From Deltaproteobacteria bacterium (GTDB lineage Bacteria > Desulfobacterota > Desulfuromonadia > Geobacterales > Pseudopelobacteraceae), in assembly GCA_021780495.1 (NCBI GenBank), contig JAJXYO010000015.1:62001-126000 (forward strand): DNA of 64,000 nt, written 5' to 3'. Of the stretch, positions 23,888-31,566 are shown piece by piece (positions within the stretch are counted from its first letter, which is position 1; each line of letters opens with the position of its first letter). The position numbers were made by a program, and so were the translations under genes. Below the pieces are notes generated by a model. It made no database searches. It saw only the letters and a list, made by a program, of their open reading frames with translations, and had not been told where the DNA came from.

Positions 23888-24298
23888 ATGAAATTGAACA
23901 GACGGCAATTCGTGATCCTGAGCGCCGGGCTGCTAGCCGGCTGTGCCATGACGAAAACCGGCATCAACGGCCATAGCTCCGATACCCGTAAAAGGGACAT
24001 CGATGCCGGGCCGGCCGACGCCTTTCGGGAAGAAGGGGTGTACGACCGTTTCCGCAACCAGGGGTTCTTCCTCATCCGCCGGCACGGGCGGCTTCTCGCT
24101 CTTTCCAGCAGTTGCACGCACCGCAGTTGTACCCTGAACACCGTGCCGGACCGCACCTTCATCTGCCCCTGCCACGGTTCGACCTTCGATGCAAAGGGTG
24201 CGGTGACCAAGGGGCCGGCGCAGAAGAATATGCCCCTGCTGCCCGTCCGGATTGACAGCAGGGGGCGGGTCCTCGTTCAGGTCTCCGGCACTGGCTAA
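23888..24298 (+). CDS. Rieske 2Fe-2S lipoprotein with twin-arginine signal
   Basis: A 136-residue protein. The signal NRRQFVILSAGLLAGC combines a twin-arginine-type RR motif with a lipobox Cys at about residue 19. The Rieske motifs are CTHRSC (near 76-81) and CPCHGS (near 97-102). It would be folded before export and lipid-anchored. I chose the ATG at 23888 because translation upstream runs into the preceding gene. It is not the Rieske subunit of the bc complex at 47152. Partner is unknown; it is paired with a barrel protein. Confidence 0.85.
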   Translation: MKLNRRQFVILSAGLLAGCAMTKTGINGHSSDTRKRDIDAGPADAFREEGVYDRFRNQGFFLIRRHGRLLALSSSCTHRSCTLNTVPDRTFICPCHGSTFDAKGAVTKGPAQKNMPLLPVRIDSRGRVLVQVSGTG

Positions 24299-24889
24299 GG
24301 TTCTGCACTCTGGTTTGGATTTACCCATGATGCAGGGGGCACAGCAGTAATCGGAACTAATCGTACGATGAGCCTTTTTATGGTAATCAATTTGAAGGAT
24401 GCTATCGATCGTTTGATGGCAAACCAGCTTGATACTCACGGTAAGGCTGTCAGGATAGTTGTCGCTTCCCTTCCGGTATGTTGTGTTAATCCGGGGCGTC
24501 AAAGAGGGGCAGGCCTTGAGTTGATATTCTGAAGAATTTAGGGCGAGTATCGCAGCCATGAGGGCTGAGGGGACGCCGGTGATTTGTGCAAGTTATTGAG
24601 CAGGAAAAGCAAATTTCCAGCAAAGCGCAACAGCGGTAAACCCGTGTGCTCTCAACCTTCGTTGAAAAAAAACACAAGCTTATTTTAACCATATTATTGA
24701 CTATGCCCACCTCGATCTAAACGCAACAGGCAGCGTCCAGGGATAGCTTCGTAAGGCGTGCGTGCAGCAGAAACTGGCGGAATTGAACAGCTGTAGTTTC
24801 TTGATAACCATACGGAAATAGGTGTGGATAAATGATGCTGTAAACCAACCTGTATTCGTTTATGATATCGTCTTCAGGGAGCGGAATTT
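24299..24889. other. 591-base gap without a supported gene
   Basis: No feature could be supported. A short forward frame of about 53 codons from 24369 (MSLFMVINLKDAID...) and a longer minus-strand frame overlapping the Rieske gene have no recognisable similarity. An AT-rich stretch (24660-24720) may include promoter sequence for the next gene. Old deleted sequence is possible given the three gene remnants nearby. Confidence 0.4.
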
Positions 24890-26413
24890 ATGACATTGAT
24901 TACGAACGTTCTTCCCGATGATACACACAATCAAAACCTGGTAGCCAATGTCCACCCTTTAGACTGGGTCAACCCCGAGCCTGCAGCATGTTATAACCTG
25001 GTAGTGATCGGTGGCGGTACCGCCGGTCTGATATCGGCTGCCGGTGCTGCGGGATTGGGGGGGAAGGTGGCCTTGATCGAGCGGCATCTGTTGGGCGGCG
25101 ACTGTCTGAATGTCGGCTGCGTCCCCTCCAAAGGGGTTATTAGTGCCTCCCGCGCCGTCCACCATGCCCGTAACTCTGCTGAATTTGGCGTTGTGGATGG
25201 CCAAACGCTGGGGTTTGACTTTGCTACGGCTATGGAGCGCATGCGCCGCTTACGGGCTGATATCAGTCGTCACGACTCAGCCCGCCGATTCCGCGACGAA
25301 CTGGGGATTGACGTTTTTATCGGTCAGGGAAGCTTCAACGGTCCCGATTCGGTTCTAGTGGCGGGCAAGACCCTGCGCTTCAAGAAAGCCGCGCTCTGCA
25401 CCGGCGCCCGTGCCGCCGCCCCGCCCATACCGGGGTTGGAAGAGGCCGGGTACCTGACCAACGAGACATTGTTCTCGCTGACCAAACTTCCACCCCGGCT
25501 GGCGGTGATCGGAGCCGGTCCCATCGGCTGCGAGATGGCGCAATCCTTTGCCCGTTTTGGCAGCCGGGTAACCCTGATCGAACTGGGAACCCATATTCTT
25601 GGTCGTGAAGATGCCGATGCGGCCGAGATTCTCCATGGTGCGTTTGTCCGTGAGGGGATCGATCTGCAGCTGGGGGTGAAGATCGTCGGAGTCGAAACAA
25701 GCGGTCGCGAAAAGATTCTCCATCTTGAACGTGACGGCAAGCGGATAGATGTGACGGCGGATGTCATACTGGTTGGAGTTGGACGCACGCCTAATCTGGA
25801 TGGCCTTGGACTGGATCAGGCAGGTATAAAATTCGACCGGACAGGTGTTCTGGTCAATGATAACCTGCAAACCTCAAATCCGAATGTCTATGCCGCCGGC
25901 GACATCTGCTTTACCTTCAAGTTCACCCACACCGCCGATGCCCTGGCCCGCATCCTGATCGCCAATGCCCTCTTCATGGGGAGGCAGAAGGCATCTGCCC
26001 TCACCATCCCCTGGTGCACCTATACCGATCCGGAGATTGCCCATGTCGGGATGTATGAAGCCGATGCCGCAGCAAAAGGGTTTGAAGTGACCACACTGAC
26101 CGTTCCGCTGTCGGACATCGACCGGGCTGTCCTGGATGGTGAAACGGAGGGCTTTGCCCGGGTCCATCTGCGCAAGGGTACGGACAAGATCCTGGGCGCC
26201 ACCATCGTGGCCCGTCACGCCGGTGAGATGATCAACGAATTTTCGCTGGCGATAACCAACGGTCTCGGCATCTCAGCCATCGGCCGGACCATCCATCCCT
26301 ATCCGACCCAGGCCGAAGTCATCAAACGGCTGGCCGACGCTTACAACCGGACCCGGTTGACACCCTTTGTCAAGAATATGCTGGCAGGCTGGCTGAAATG
26401 GCAGAGACGATAG
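24890..26413 (+). CDS. Mercuric-reductase-like pyridine nucleotide disulfide oxidoreductase
   Basis: A 507-residue flavoprotein. The FAD motif GGGTAGLISAAGAA is near residue 42. The redox-active disulfide CLNVGCVPSKG is near 71-81, the NAD motif GAGPIGCEMAQ near 206, and the C-terminal dimerisation domain has HPYPTQAEVIK. It belongs to the lipoamide-dehydrogenase/mercuric-reductase group, but lacks an N-terminal heavy-metal domain and the C-terminal vicinal Cys pair of MerA. Mercury reduction is therefore unproven. It begins a forward series with TVP38, thioredoxin-like, HPP and ArsS genes, a grouping often seen around ArsS. Confidence 0.85.
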   Translation: MTLITNVLPDDTHNQNLVANVHPLDWVNPEPAACYNLVVIGGGTAGLISAAGAAGLGGKVALIERHLLGGDCLNVGCVPSKGVISASRAVHHARNSAEFGVVDGQTLGFDFATAMERMRRLRADISRHDSARRFRDELGIDVFIGQGSFNGPDSVLVAGKTLRFKKAALCTGARAAAPPIPGLEEAGYLTNETLFSLTKLPPRLAVIGAGPIGCEMAQSFARFGSRVTLIELGTHILGREDADAAEILHGAFVREGIDLQLGVKIVGVETSGREKILHLERDGKRIDVTADVILVGVGRTPNLDGLGLDQAGIKFDRTGVLVNDNLQTSNPNVYAAGDICFTFKFTHTADALARILIANALFMGRQKASALTIPWCTYTDPEIAHVGMYEADAAAKGFEVTTLTVPLSDIDRAVLDGETEGFARVHLRKGTDKILGATIVARHAGEMINEFSLAITNGLGISAIGRTIHPYPTQAEVIKRLADAYNRTRLTPFVKNMLAGWLKWQRR

Positions 26414-26420
26414 GAGAACC

Positions 26421-27107
26421 ATGAACGCGAAAAAAATCATCATCGTCCTTGCGGGAATTGTTTCCATAGCACTCTTCTTCTACTTCGACCTGCAGCGTTT
26501 TCTGACGCTGGGGGCTCTCAAGGCCAACCGCCAGACTCTGCAGGATTATTACGCCACCCACAAGCTGATCATGGTGGCCGGCTTCATGACCCTCTACATC
26601 GTCCAGACCGCCCTGTCGCTGCCGGGGGCCGCTATCCTGTCCTTGGCGGCCGGGGCCATCTTCGGTTCGATCATGGGGACGGTCTACGCCAACATCGCCG
26701 CCACCATCGGCGCAACCCTGGCGTTTCTGGTGACCCGCTATCTGCTGCGTGATGTGGTCCTGAACAGATTCGGCGGCAAGCTGGAGGGGATGAACCGGGA
26801 GCTGGAGGAGCGCGGCTTCAGCTATCTGCTGTTTCTGCGCCTGGTGCCGCTGTTCCCGTTTTTTCTGATCAACCTGGCTGCCGGCCTGACCCGCCTGCCG
26901 CTGCGAACCTTCTTCTTCGGCACCATGCTGGGTATCATTCCGGGTGGTTTTGTGTACGTCAATGCCGGGGCAAGTCTGGCGACCATCGATTCTTTATCCG
27001 GAATCGCTTCACCCCGTGTGCTGGGCTCGTTCGCCCTGCTGGGGCTATTTGCGCTGGTGCCGGTGTTGTACAACAGGTTCAAAGCCGGAAAGCATGTGCC
27101 AGAGTGA
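26421..27107 (+). CDS. TVP38/TMEM64 family membrane protein
   Basis: A 228-residue VTT/SNARE-associated-type membrane protein with about five helices. It has the family motif AGAIFGSIMGTVYANIAATIGATLAF and the C-terminal LVPLFPFFLINLAAGLTRLPLRTF. Such proteins may move lipids or small solutes; function here is not known. It starts 7 bases after the flavoprotein stop with GGAGAACC upstream, so the two are co-transcribed. Confidence 0.87.
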   Translation: MNAKKIIIVLAGIVSIALFFYFDLQRFLTLGALKANRQTLQDYYATHKLIMVAGFMTLYIVQTALSLPGAAILSLAAGAIFGSIMGTVYANIAATIGATLAFLVTRYLLRDVVLNRFGGKLEGMNRELEERGFSYLLFLRLVPLFPFFLINLAAGLTRLPLRTFFFGTMLGIIPGGFVYVNAGASLATIDSLSGIASPRVLGSFALLGLFALVPVLYNRFKAGKHVPE

Positions 27108-27131
27108 GTTGAGGGAGTGAGGGAGTGGAAT

Positions 27132-27467
27132 ATGAAACTGATAACCAAGGATCAAGCTCTGGATGCAATCACGAATGGCGAATTCGGCGAGGATATCATA
27201 CGCTCTGCGGAGAAGGTGGCCGTGATCCTTACCCAGAGTTGGTGCCCGCAATGGCATTCCATGAAGATATTTGTTGCCAATTACCCGGCGGCTGAGGTCT
27301 ATGTTCTTGAATATGATCGTACAGACTATTTTGATGAGTTTCGCCAATTCAAGGAGAGACAGTTTGCAAACGACCAGATACCCTACGTTCGCTATTATTC
27401 CAAGGGTGTTTTCGTTGCAGAATCAAATTCAGTCTCTGAAGAATTATTTCATCTGAATCTATTTTAA
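27132..27467 (+). CDS. Thioredoxin-like protein with single active-site Cys
   Basis: A 111-residue protein. The segment VAVILTQSWCPQWHSMKIF resembles a thioredoxin strand followed by CPQW, where the second active-site Cys is missing. The later IPYVRYYSKGVFV carries a cis-Pro-like Pro. I chose the ATG at 27132, preceded by GGGAGTGG. It could reduce or bind a thiol partner by a one-Cys mechanism. It lies between TVP38 and an HPP-like gene. Confidence 0.65.
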   Translation: MKLITKDQALDAITNGEFGEDIIRSAEKVAVILTQSWCPQWHSMKIFVANYPAAEVYVLEYDRTDYFDEFRQFKERQFANDQIPYVRYYSKGVFVAESNSVSEELFHLNLF

Positions 27468-27475
27468 AGGCCAAC

Positions 27476-28447
27476 ATGTTACAACGTTTAGTGTCCTGTC
27501 GCACCACGTGGATTGCAGAAATTGCGACGGCTTTTTACATCCTCATAATTGCTCTGATCGCTCAGTTCACGGGTCTCTCCTTAGTGCTGTTTCCTGAACT
27601 GGGAGCGCTCTCCCACGACATCTTGAAACGACCGCACGGAACGTGGGCAAAAGCGCCGCTGATGCTCGTGGTCACACCGCTTATGACGGGTGTGGTCGGC
27701 ACACTTGTGACGCGAAATCTGCCCTACGGTATGGTATCAGTTCTCCTCACAGTCGGGAGTGCCATACTCATAATCAAGCTGCTGCGGTCCCCAATTGCAC
27801 CGGCAATCTCCGCTGGTTTACTGCCCCTGACGCTTGGTGATCCGAGCTGGTGGTATCCACCATCCCTTTTGGTTGGGCTGGTTCTCCTTGCAGTACATTC
27901 TGTTGCCTGGCGTCGTTTGGCACCACCACCTCTGCCACCGGCGTCGATCAGCGAGCTTGCCGATGATATCGTAGAAGAGCCGCCGAGCAATTATTCGTGG
28001 ATCCCTTTTTTTATACTGTTTCTCATTATCGGGGTACTTCTGGTAGATTTGACTGGTCGGCGCTTTCTGTTGTTCCCGCCTTTGGTTGTCATCGGGTTTG
28101 AAATGTTCGCCCACGCCGACATCTGCCCATGGGCAGGGCGACCGTTCATCCTGCCGGTAGCCTGCACGCTTAGCGCCACTGCCGGTGTCATCATTGTTGG
28201 CTTGCTCGGCGCCGTTCCTCTGGCAGCCGTGTGCAGTATCGTCTTCGGTATTGCGGTACTCCGCGTGTTTGATTTGCACGTTCCTCCGGCTCTTGCGGTG
28301 GGGTTGCTGCCCTTTATTATTAAGAATCCGAACTACGAATTTCCCATAGTTGTCGCAGCGGGGACGTTACTCCTGACCCTGTTGTTTCATGTATGGCGCA
28401 GGCTAAATGCACTCAAAGCTACCGCACCTATTCAGTGTCAAGCATGA
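27476..28447 (+). CDS. HPP-like integral membrane protein, duplicated form
   Basis: A 323-residue protein with about ten helices in two similar halves joined by a hydrophilic linker (about 145-180). The first half has LFPELGALSHDILKRPHGTWAK and the second LLFPPLVVIGFEMFAHADICPW, both like the HPP fold entrance. PPALAVGLLP near residue 280 resembles the HPP signature. Substrate is unknown. It begins 8 bases after the thioredoxin-like gene. Confidence 0.65.
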   Translation: MLQRLVSCRTTWIAEIATAFYILIIALIAQFTGLSLVLFPELGALSHDILKRPHGTWAKAPLMLVVTPLMTGVVGTLVTRNLPYGMVSVLLTVGSAILIIKLLRSPIAPAISAGLLPLTLGDPSWWYPPSLLVGLVLLAVHSVAWRRLAPPPLPPASISELADDIVEEPPSNYSWIPFFILFLIIGVLLVDLTGRRFLLFPPLVVIGFEMFAHADICPWAGRPFILPVACTLSATAGVIIVGLLGAVPLAAVCSIVFGIAVLRVFDLHVPPALAVGLLPFIIKNPNYEFPIVVAAGTLLLTLLFHVWRRLNALKATAPIQCQA

Positions 28448-28615
28448 ACACGGATTCCAGGACGTCTGAGCTGTAGCGGCTATCGTTAAGATGAATGCTT
28501 TTGGGAATAAAGGAGCACTTTGGCAGTGCTAATTACCTCAAACGCCGGGAAGTGAGTAGATAACCGGCGTTCGACAGCAATCCACAGAAACAACATAAGG
28601 AGTTAGTTCGGGATC

Positions 28616-29575
28616 ATGGTACCTTCATTTAAAAACAGGCTGCATGCGGTAAATCCTACGTACGAAACCTTTGAAAGCTTGCACACGCTCCAGATCAACC
28701 TGGGCAACCTCTGCAACCTGCACTGCAGCCACTGTCATGTCGACGCCTCACGTCGTGGTACGGAGATTATGGGGAAAGATGTCATGGATCAGATCGCCGA
28801 GTTTCTCAAGCGTCATCCCAATCTTACCCTGGACATCACCGGTGGCTGCCCGGAGATGAATCCGGACTTCCGCTATGTGATCGAGCAGACCGAGGGGCTG
28901 GCGCCACGCCGGATGCTGCGCAGTAATCTGGTGATCATGGCCGAGCCGGGCTGGGAATGGCTGCCGGAATTTTGTCGTAATCACGCGCTGACCATCGTCG
29001 CTTCGCTGCCCTGCTATCTTGAGGAGAATGTTGATCAACAGAGGGGTACGGGTGTGTATCAAAAGAGCATTCAGGTGTTGAAGCGGCTCAATTCCCTTGG
29101 TTATGGAGCAGAAGTGGAGCTTGATCTGGTCTACAATCCGGGGGGGGATTTTGTCCCCGGCAGTCAAAAAGGACTGGAAGCAGCCTACAAGACGGAACTG
29201 TTGGCGAATCACGGGATTGTCTTCAACCATCTGTTTACCATCACGAACGCGCCGATCGGGCGTTTCCGGGAACATCTCGAAGCTGACGGCACGTATGGCG
29301 ACTATCTGCGCCTGCTGGCGGGACGTTTCAATCCCGAGGCCGCGGGCAATATCATGTGCCGCACCCTGATCAGTGTGGATTGGCAGGGGAAATTATACAA
29401 TTGTGATTTCAATCAGGCCCTGGGGATGCCGGTTACGGCGGATGACGGCTCTGAGATAACTATTTCAGAACTGGACGACGGAGGGATGAACGGGAAACAG
29501 ATCGAACTCGCTCAACACTGTTATTGCTGCACCGCTGGTGAAGGTTCCAGCTGTACCGGAGCGCTGCTACCATGA
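28616..29575 (+). CDS. arsS: Radical SAM protein ArsS (arsenosugar biosynthesis type)
   Basis: A 319-residue enzyme. The radical SAM 4Fe-4S motif CNLHCSHC has Cys at 33, 37 and 40. The Cys-rich DUF3641 C-terminal domain has CRTLISV, NCDFNQALGM and CYCCTAGEGSSCTG. ArsS homologues transfer a 5'-deoxyadenosyl group to dimethylarsenite in arsenosugar synthesis; here that activity is by family only. AAGGAGTTAG lies upstream. No arsM-type gene is adjacent, but two methyltransferases of a possibly related operon lie at 35600-36858. Its stop overlaps the next start (ATGA). Confidence 0.88.
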   Translation: MVPSFKNRLHAVNPTYETFESLHTLQINLGNLCNLHCSHCHVDASRRGTEIMGKDVMDQIAEFLKRHPNLTLDITGGCPEMNPDFRYVIEQTEGLAPRRMLRSNLVIMAEPGWEWLPEFCRNHALTIVASLPCYLEENVDQQRGTGVYQKSIQVLKRLNSLGYGAEVELDLVYNPGGDFVPGSQKGLEAAYKTELLANHGIVFNHLFTITNAPIGRFREHLEADGTYGDYLRLLAGRFNPEAAGNIMCRTLISVDWQGKLYNCDFNQALGMPVTADDGSEITISELDDGGMNGKQIELAQHCYCCTAGEGSSCTGALLP

Positions 29576-30216
29576 GAGCCATCGGGGTAATTATTGCTAT
29601 CCTGACCGCTTATGTGTCGCTGGCGTGTGCGGATGAGATTCAGGTCAGCCGCTTTGCTACGGAAGGGCTTGCGGGGTGGGATACAAAGAGTTTCAAGGGG
29701 ACAACCGATTACCGCCTGGTACCGGAAGCGGGCCGCACGGTTGTCAAGGCCGTCAGCCACGATGCTGCGTCCGGATTGATCAGGAAAATCAGTTTTCAGC
29801 CTTCGAAGTATCGCTACCTGCGCTGGAGCTGGAAAGTCTCTCATACAGTCAAGGGAGGGGATGAGAAAATCAGGGCTGGCGACGATTATGCCGCCAGGGT
29901 GTACGTCGTGTTCCCGGGGCGATTCTTCTGGCAGATACGCGCTATCAACTACATCTGGGCGAATAAACTGGCCAAGGGATACTTTGTTCCGAGTGCGTAT
30001 TCCGCTAACTCCAAAATGGTGGCTGTGGAATCCGGAAATGGGAGAGCCGGGCAGTGGTTGACCGAAGAGCGGGATGTATATGCCGATTATCGCACCCTGT
30101 TCGGAAGCGACCCGCCGGAAGCCGAAGCGATTGCCATCATGACCGACACTGATAATACCGGCGGGAGTGCGGAGGCATGGTACGGTGATATTACCCTTTC
30201 GACGGAGCGGAAATAA
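29572..30216 (+). CDS. DUF3047 exported protein
   Basis: A 214-residue protein with a signal peptide (about 1-21, ending LACA). DUF3047 hallmarks are KYRYLRWSWKVSHTVKGGDE, DDYAARVYVVFPG and the C-terminal IAIMTDTDNTGGSAEAWYGDI. It is predicted to be a periplasmic beta-sandwich, possibly carbohydrate-binding; the function is unknown. It overlaps the arsS end by four bases, and DUF3047 genes often accompany ArsS clusters. Confidence 0.82.
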   Translation: MRAIGVIIAILTAYVSLACADEIQVSRFATEGLAGWDTKSFKGTTDYRLVPEAGRTVVKAVSHDAASGLIRKISFQPSKYRYLRWSWKVSHTVKGGDEKIRAGDDYAARVYVVFPGRFFWQIRAINYIWANKLAKGYFVPSAYSANSKMVAVESGNGRAGQWLTEERDVYADYRTLFGSDPPEAEAIAIMTDTDNTGGSAEAWYGDITLSTERK

Positions 30217-30269
30217 CGCTCGCGGCCCTTGCAGTCTGTTGTGGGCGGTAACAATGTGGCTGTCGGGTT

Positions 30270-30482
30270 TTACGTGGGGTCTGTTTTTGAGGGGCCTGTT
30301 TCAGTGAGACGCAGGATATCATTTCTGATATCCTGCAAGGTATATAGCCACAATTTAACAAGCGGCTCATGTTGCCTGTTGTCTAATGACATGGAAATTC
30401 TCATGGAATCATCCAGGCTCTCCACCTTCGCAAGTATCGAGGCTAACCTAACAGTGGTGCTGCCAGACGTATTGTTATTCAT
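30270..30482 (-). CDS. Small unknown protein, last of the GEMM-controlled genes
   Basis: A 70-residue product starting MNNNTSGSTTVRLASILAKV, with no recognised domain. GGGAAGG lies just ahead of the ATG; an alternative ATG at 30539 lacks a ribosome site. A perfect 11-bp inverted repeat (30311-30321 and 30326-30336, GCAGGATATCA and complement) lies in its 3' part, so the region might be structural rather than coding. It points the same way as the two genes below the riboswitch. Confidence 0.4.
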   Translation of the reverse strand: MNNNTSGSTTVRLASILAKVESLDDSMRISMSLDNRQHEPLVKLWLYTLQDIRNDILRLTETGPSKTDPT

Positions 30483-30532
30483 AGCCTTCCCATTGTATCC
30501 TTTCGGTTCGTCACAGTCCGGGCTTACTCCGC

Positions 30533-30727
30533 TTACCATAGGGTCGGCACACGACAGTTCAGGGCATCTTTGATTTCCTGTCTGAATTTCATAAGTGCTT
30601 CTTTCTCTTCGCCATACGAGTTGTTTATATTTTCGGTGATGACGGAGTGTAGCTTGCTCAGTTTATTACGATCCCCCATGGAATCGTGCAGTTCTCTACG
30701 ATACATCTTAATCGCTGAAGTTGTCAT
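30533..30727 (-). CDS. Small helical protein of unknown function
   Basis: A 64-residue charged, probably helical product starting MTTSAIKMYRRELHDSMGD and ending DALNCRVPTLW. GGGTGG lies upstream. No family recognised. It lies 68 bases after the gene controlled by the GEMM riboswitch and may be in the same transcript. Confidence 0.45.
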   Translation of the reverse strand: MTTSAIKMYRRELHDSMGDRNKLSKLHSVITENINNSYGEEKEALMKFRQEIKDALNCRVPTLW

Positions 30728-30795
30728 GTTGTACCACCCGTTCAAATGTAATGCTGACTTAGGTACTGTCAATGCGATATGTAGCCGGCTATTTT

Positions 30796-31131
30796 CTATG
30801 CCTCTTCAACTCCCCACGTATCCGAAAAATAACAGTGGTGAAGCTTGTTTTGAACGTTTACCGCACCCAAGATTTCATCTCCTTCTTCCTGGCTAAATCC
30901 TACTTTAGGGCGAACCCCCATCCAATAGGCTGCCGACTCAGTGGTGTTTTCCATGTGCCGTGGAACAGGGGGCCCGGGTTTGTAATGGCCTTCAATAAAG
31001 AGGGCCGCCTCGTACTGGCGGGGATTCTTGACCAGATATACCTCTATGAGCATACCGTTTTTCAGTGTCTTTTCTACGATGGGACTGATGACTTCAACAT
31101 CCTTGGGTACATCGATTAATGACAAGGGCAT
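30796..31131 (-). CDS. Unknown protein directly controlled by a GEMM-I riboswitch
   Basis: A 111-residue product starting MPLSLIDVPKDVEVISPIVE, soluble, with no recognised domain. It has several charged and aromatic stretches (VYLVKNPRQYEAALFIEGHY). GGAGGAGGT about 6 bases ahead gives strong support to the ATG at 31131. The gene is the first after a GEMM-I aptamer and an intrinsic terminator, so its expression should depend on c-di-GMP or cGAMP. Confidence 0.7.
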   Translation of the reverse strand: MPLSLIDVPKDVEVISPIVEKTLKNGMLIEVYLVKNPRQYEAALFIEGHYKPGPPVPRHMENTTESAAYWMGVRPKVGFSQEEGDEILGAVNVQNKLHHCYFSDTWGVEEA

Positions 31132-31187
31132 ACTGCGTACCTCCTCCAGCCGGATAAATTTCGCACCACGTTCTTGATGGATTTCGA

Positions 31188-31231
31188 AGCATAAAAAAGA
31201 AAAAAACCTGCTTTTCATAAGAAAAGGCAGG
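31188..31231 (-). terminator. Intrinsic terminator downstream of the GEMM-I aptamer
   Basis: On the minus strand CCTGCCTTTTC pairs with GAAAAGCAGG (31207-31231, one bulged base), followed by T7-C-T6. It sits between the aptamer and the coding start at 31131, the expected expression platform for transcriptional control. Confidence 0.85.
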
Positions 31232-31273
31232 CTGGATACGATGGTGGGATCTTCCCCATCTTGATACCGCGTT

Positions 31274-31344
31274 GGCAACCCCTCTTCCCGTTCTGGGCAG
31301 GTAGCTTTGCGTCATCCGGTCCCCCGGATTTTGCCTTTTCAGTG
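31274..31344 (-). ncRNA. GEMM-I riboswitch (c-di-GMP or cGAMP)
   Basis: The minus strand reads AAAAGGCAAA, then stem ATCCGG with a GGGA (GNRA) loop and CCGGAT, then GACGCAAAGC, a second stem-loop with CCC/GGG, and closes GGGGTTGCC pairing with GGCAA. GACGCAAAGC and the GNRA-capped first stem are the GEMM-I signature. Geobacter relatives also have the GEMM-Ib variant that responds to 3',3'-cGAMP; I cannot decide the ligand without alignment. Confidence 0.9.
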
Positions 31345-31566
31345 ATATATATTCGATTTTATTACTGGATCGATTATGGAGAATTAGATGTTATTTGTCA
31401 ATTGCCAATATGGTATTCTGCGGGATGGGCCGGACTCAAAGGGCACCTTATGAGCCATGAAGGGAAGATGGCTTCCGGCATGCAGATGGTGATAGTATCG
31501 AAGGTACCACCTTCCTCCCGCGCCCTGAAGTAGTGGTCGTTTCGGTGTGTCAGCAAGCACGGGGCC

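Noticed and set aside
23933-24559. A 208-codon minus-strand frame across the Rieske gene end and following gap
   Set aside because: It runs antisense to the Rieske motifs and has no similarity or ribosome site.
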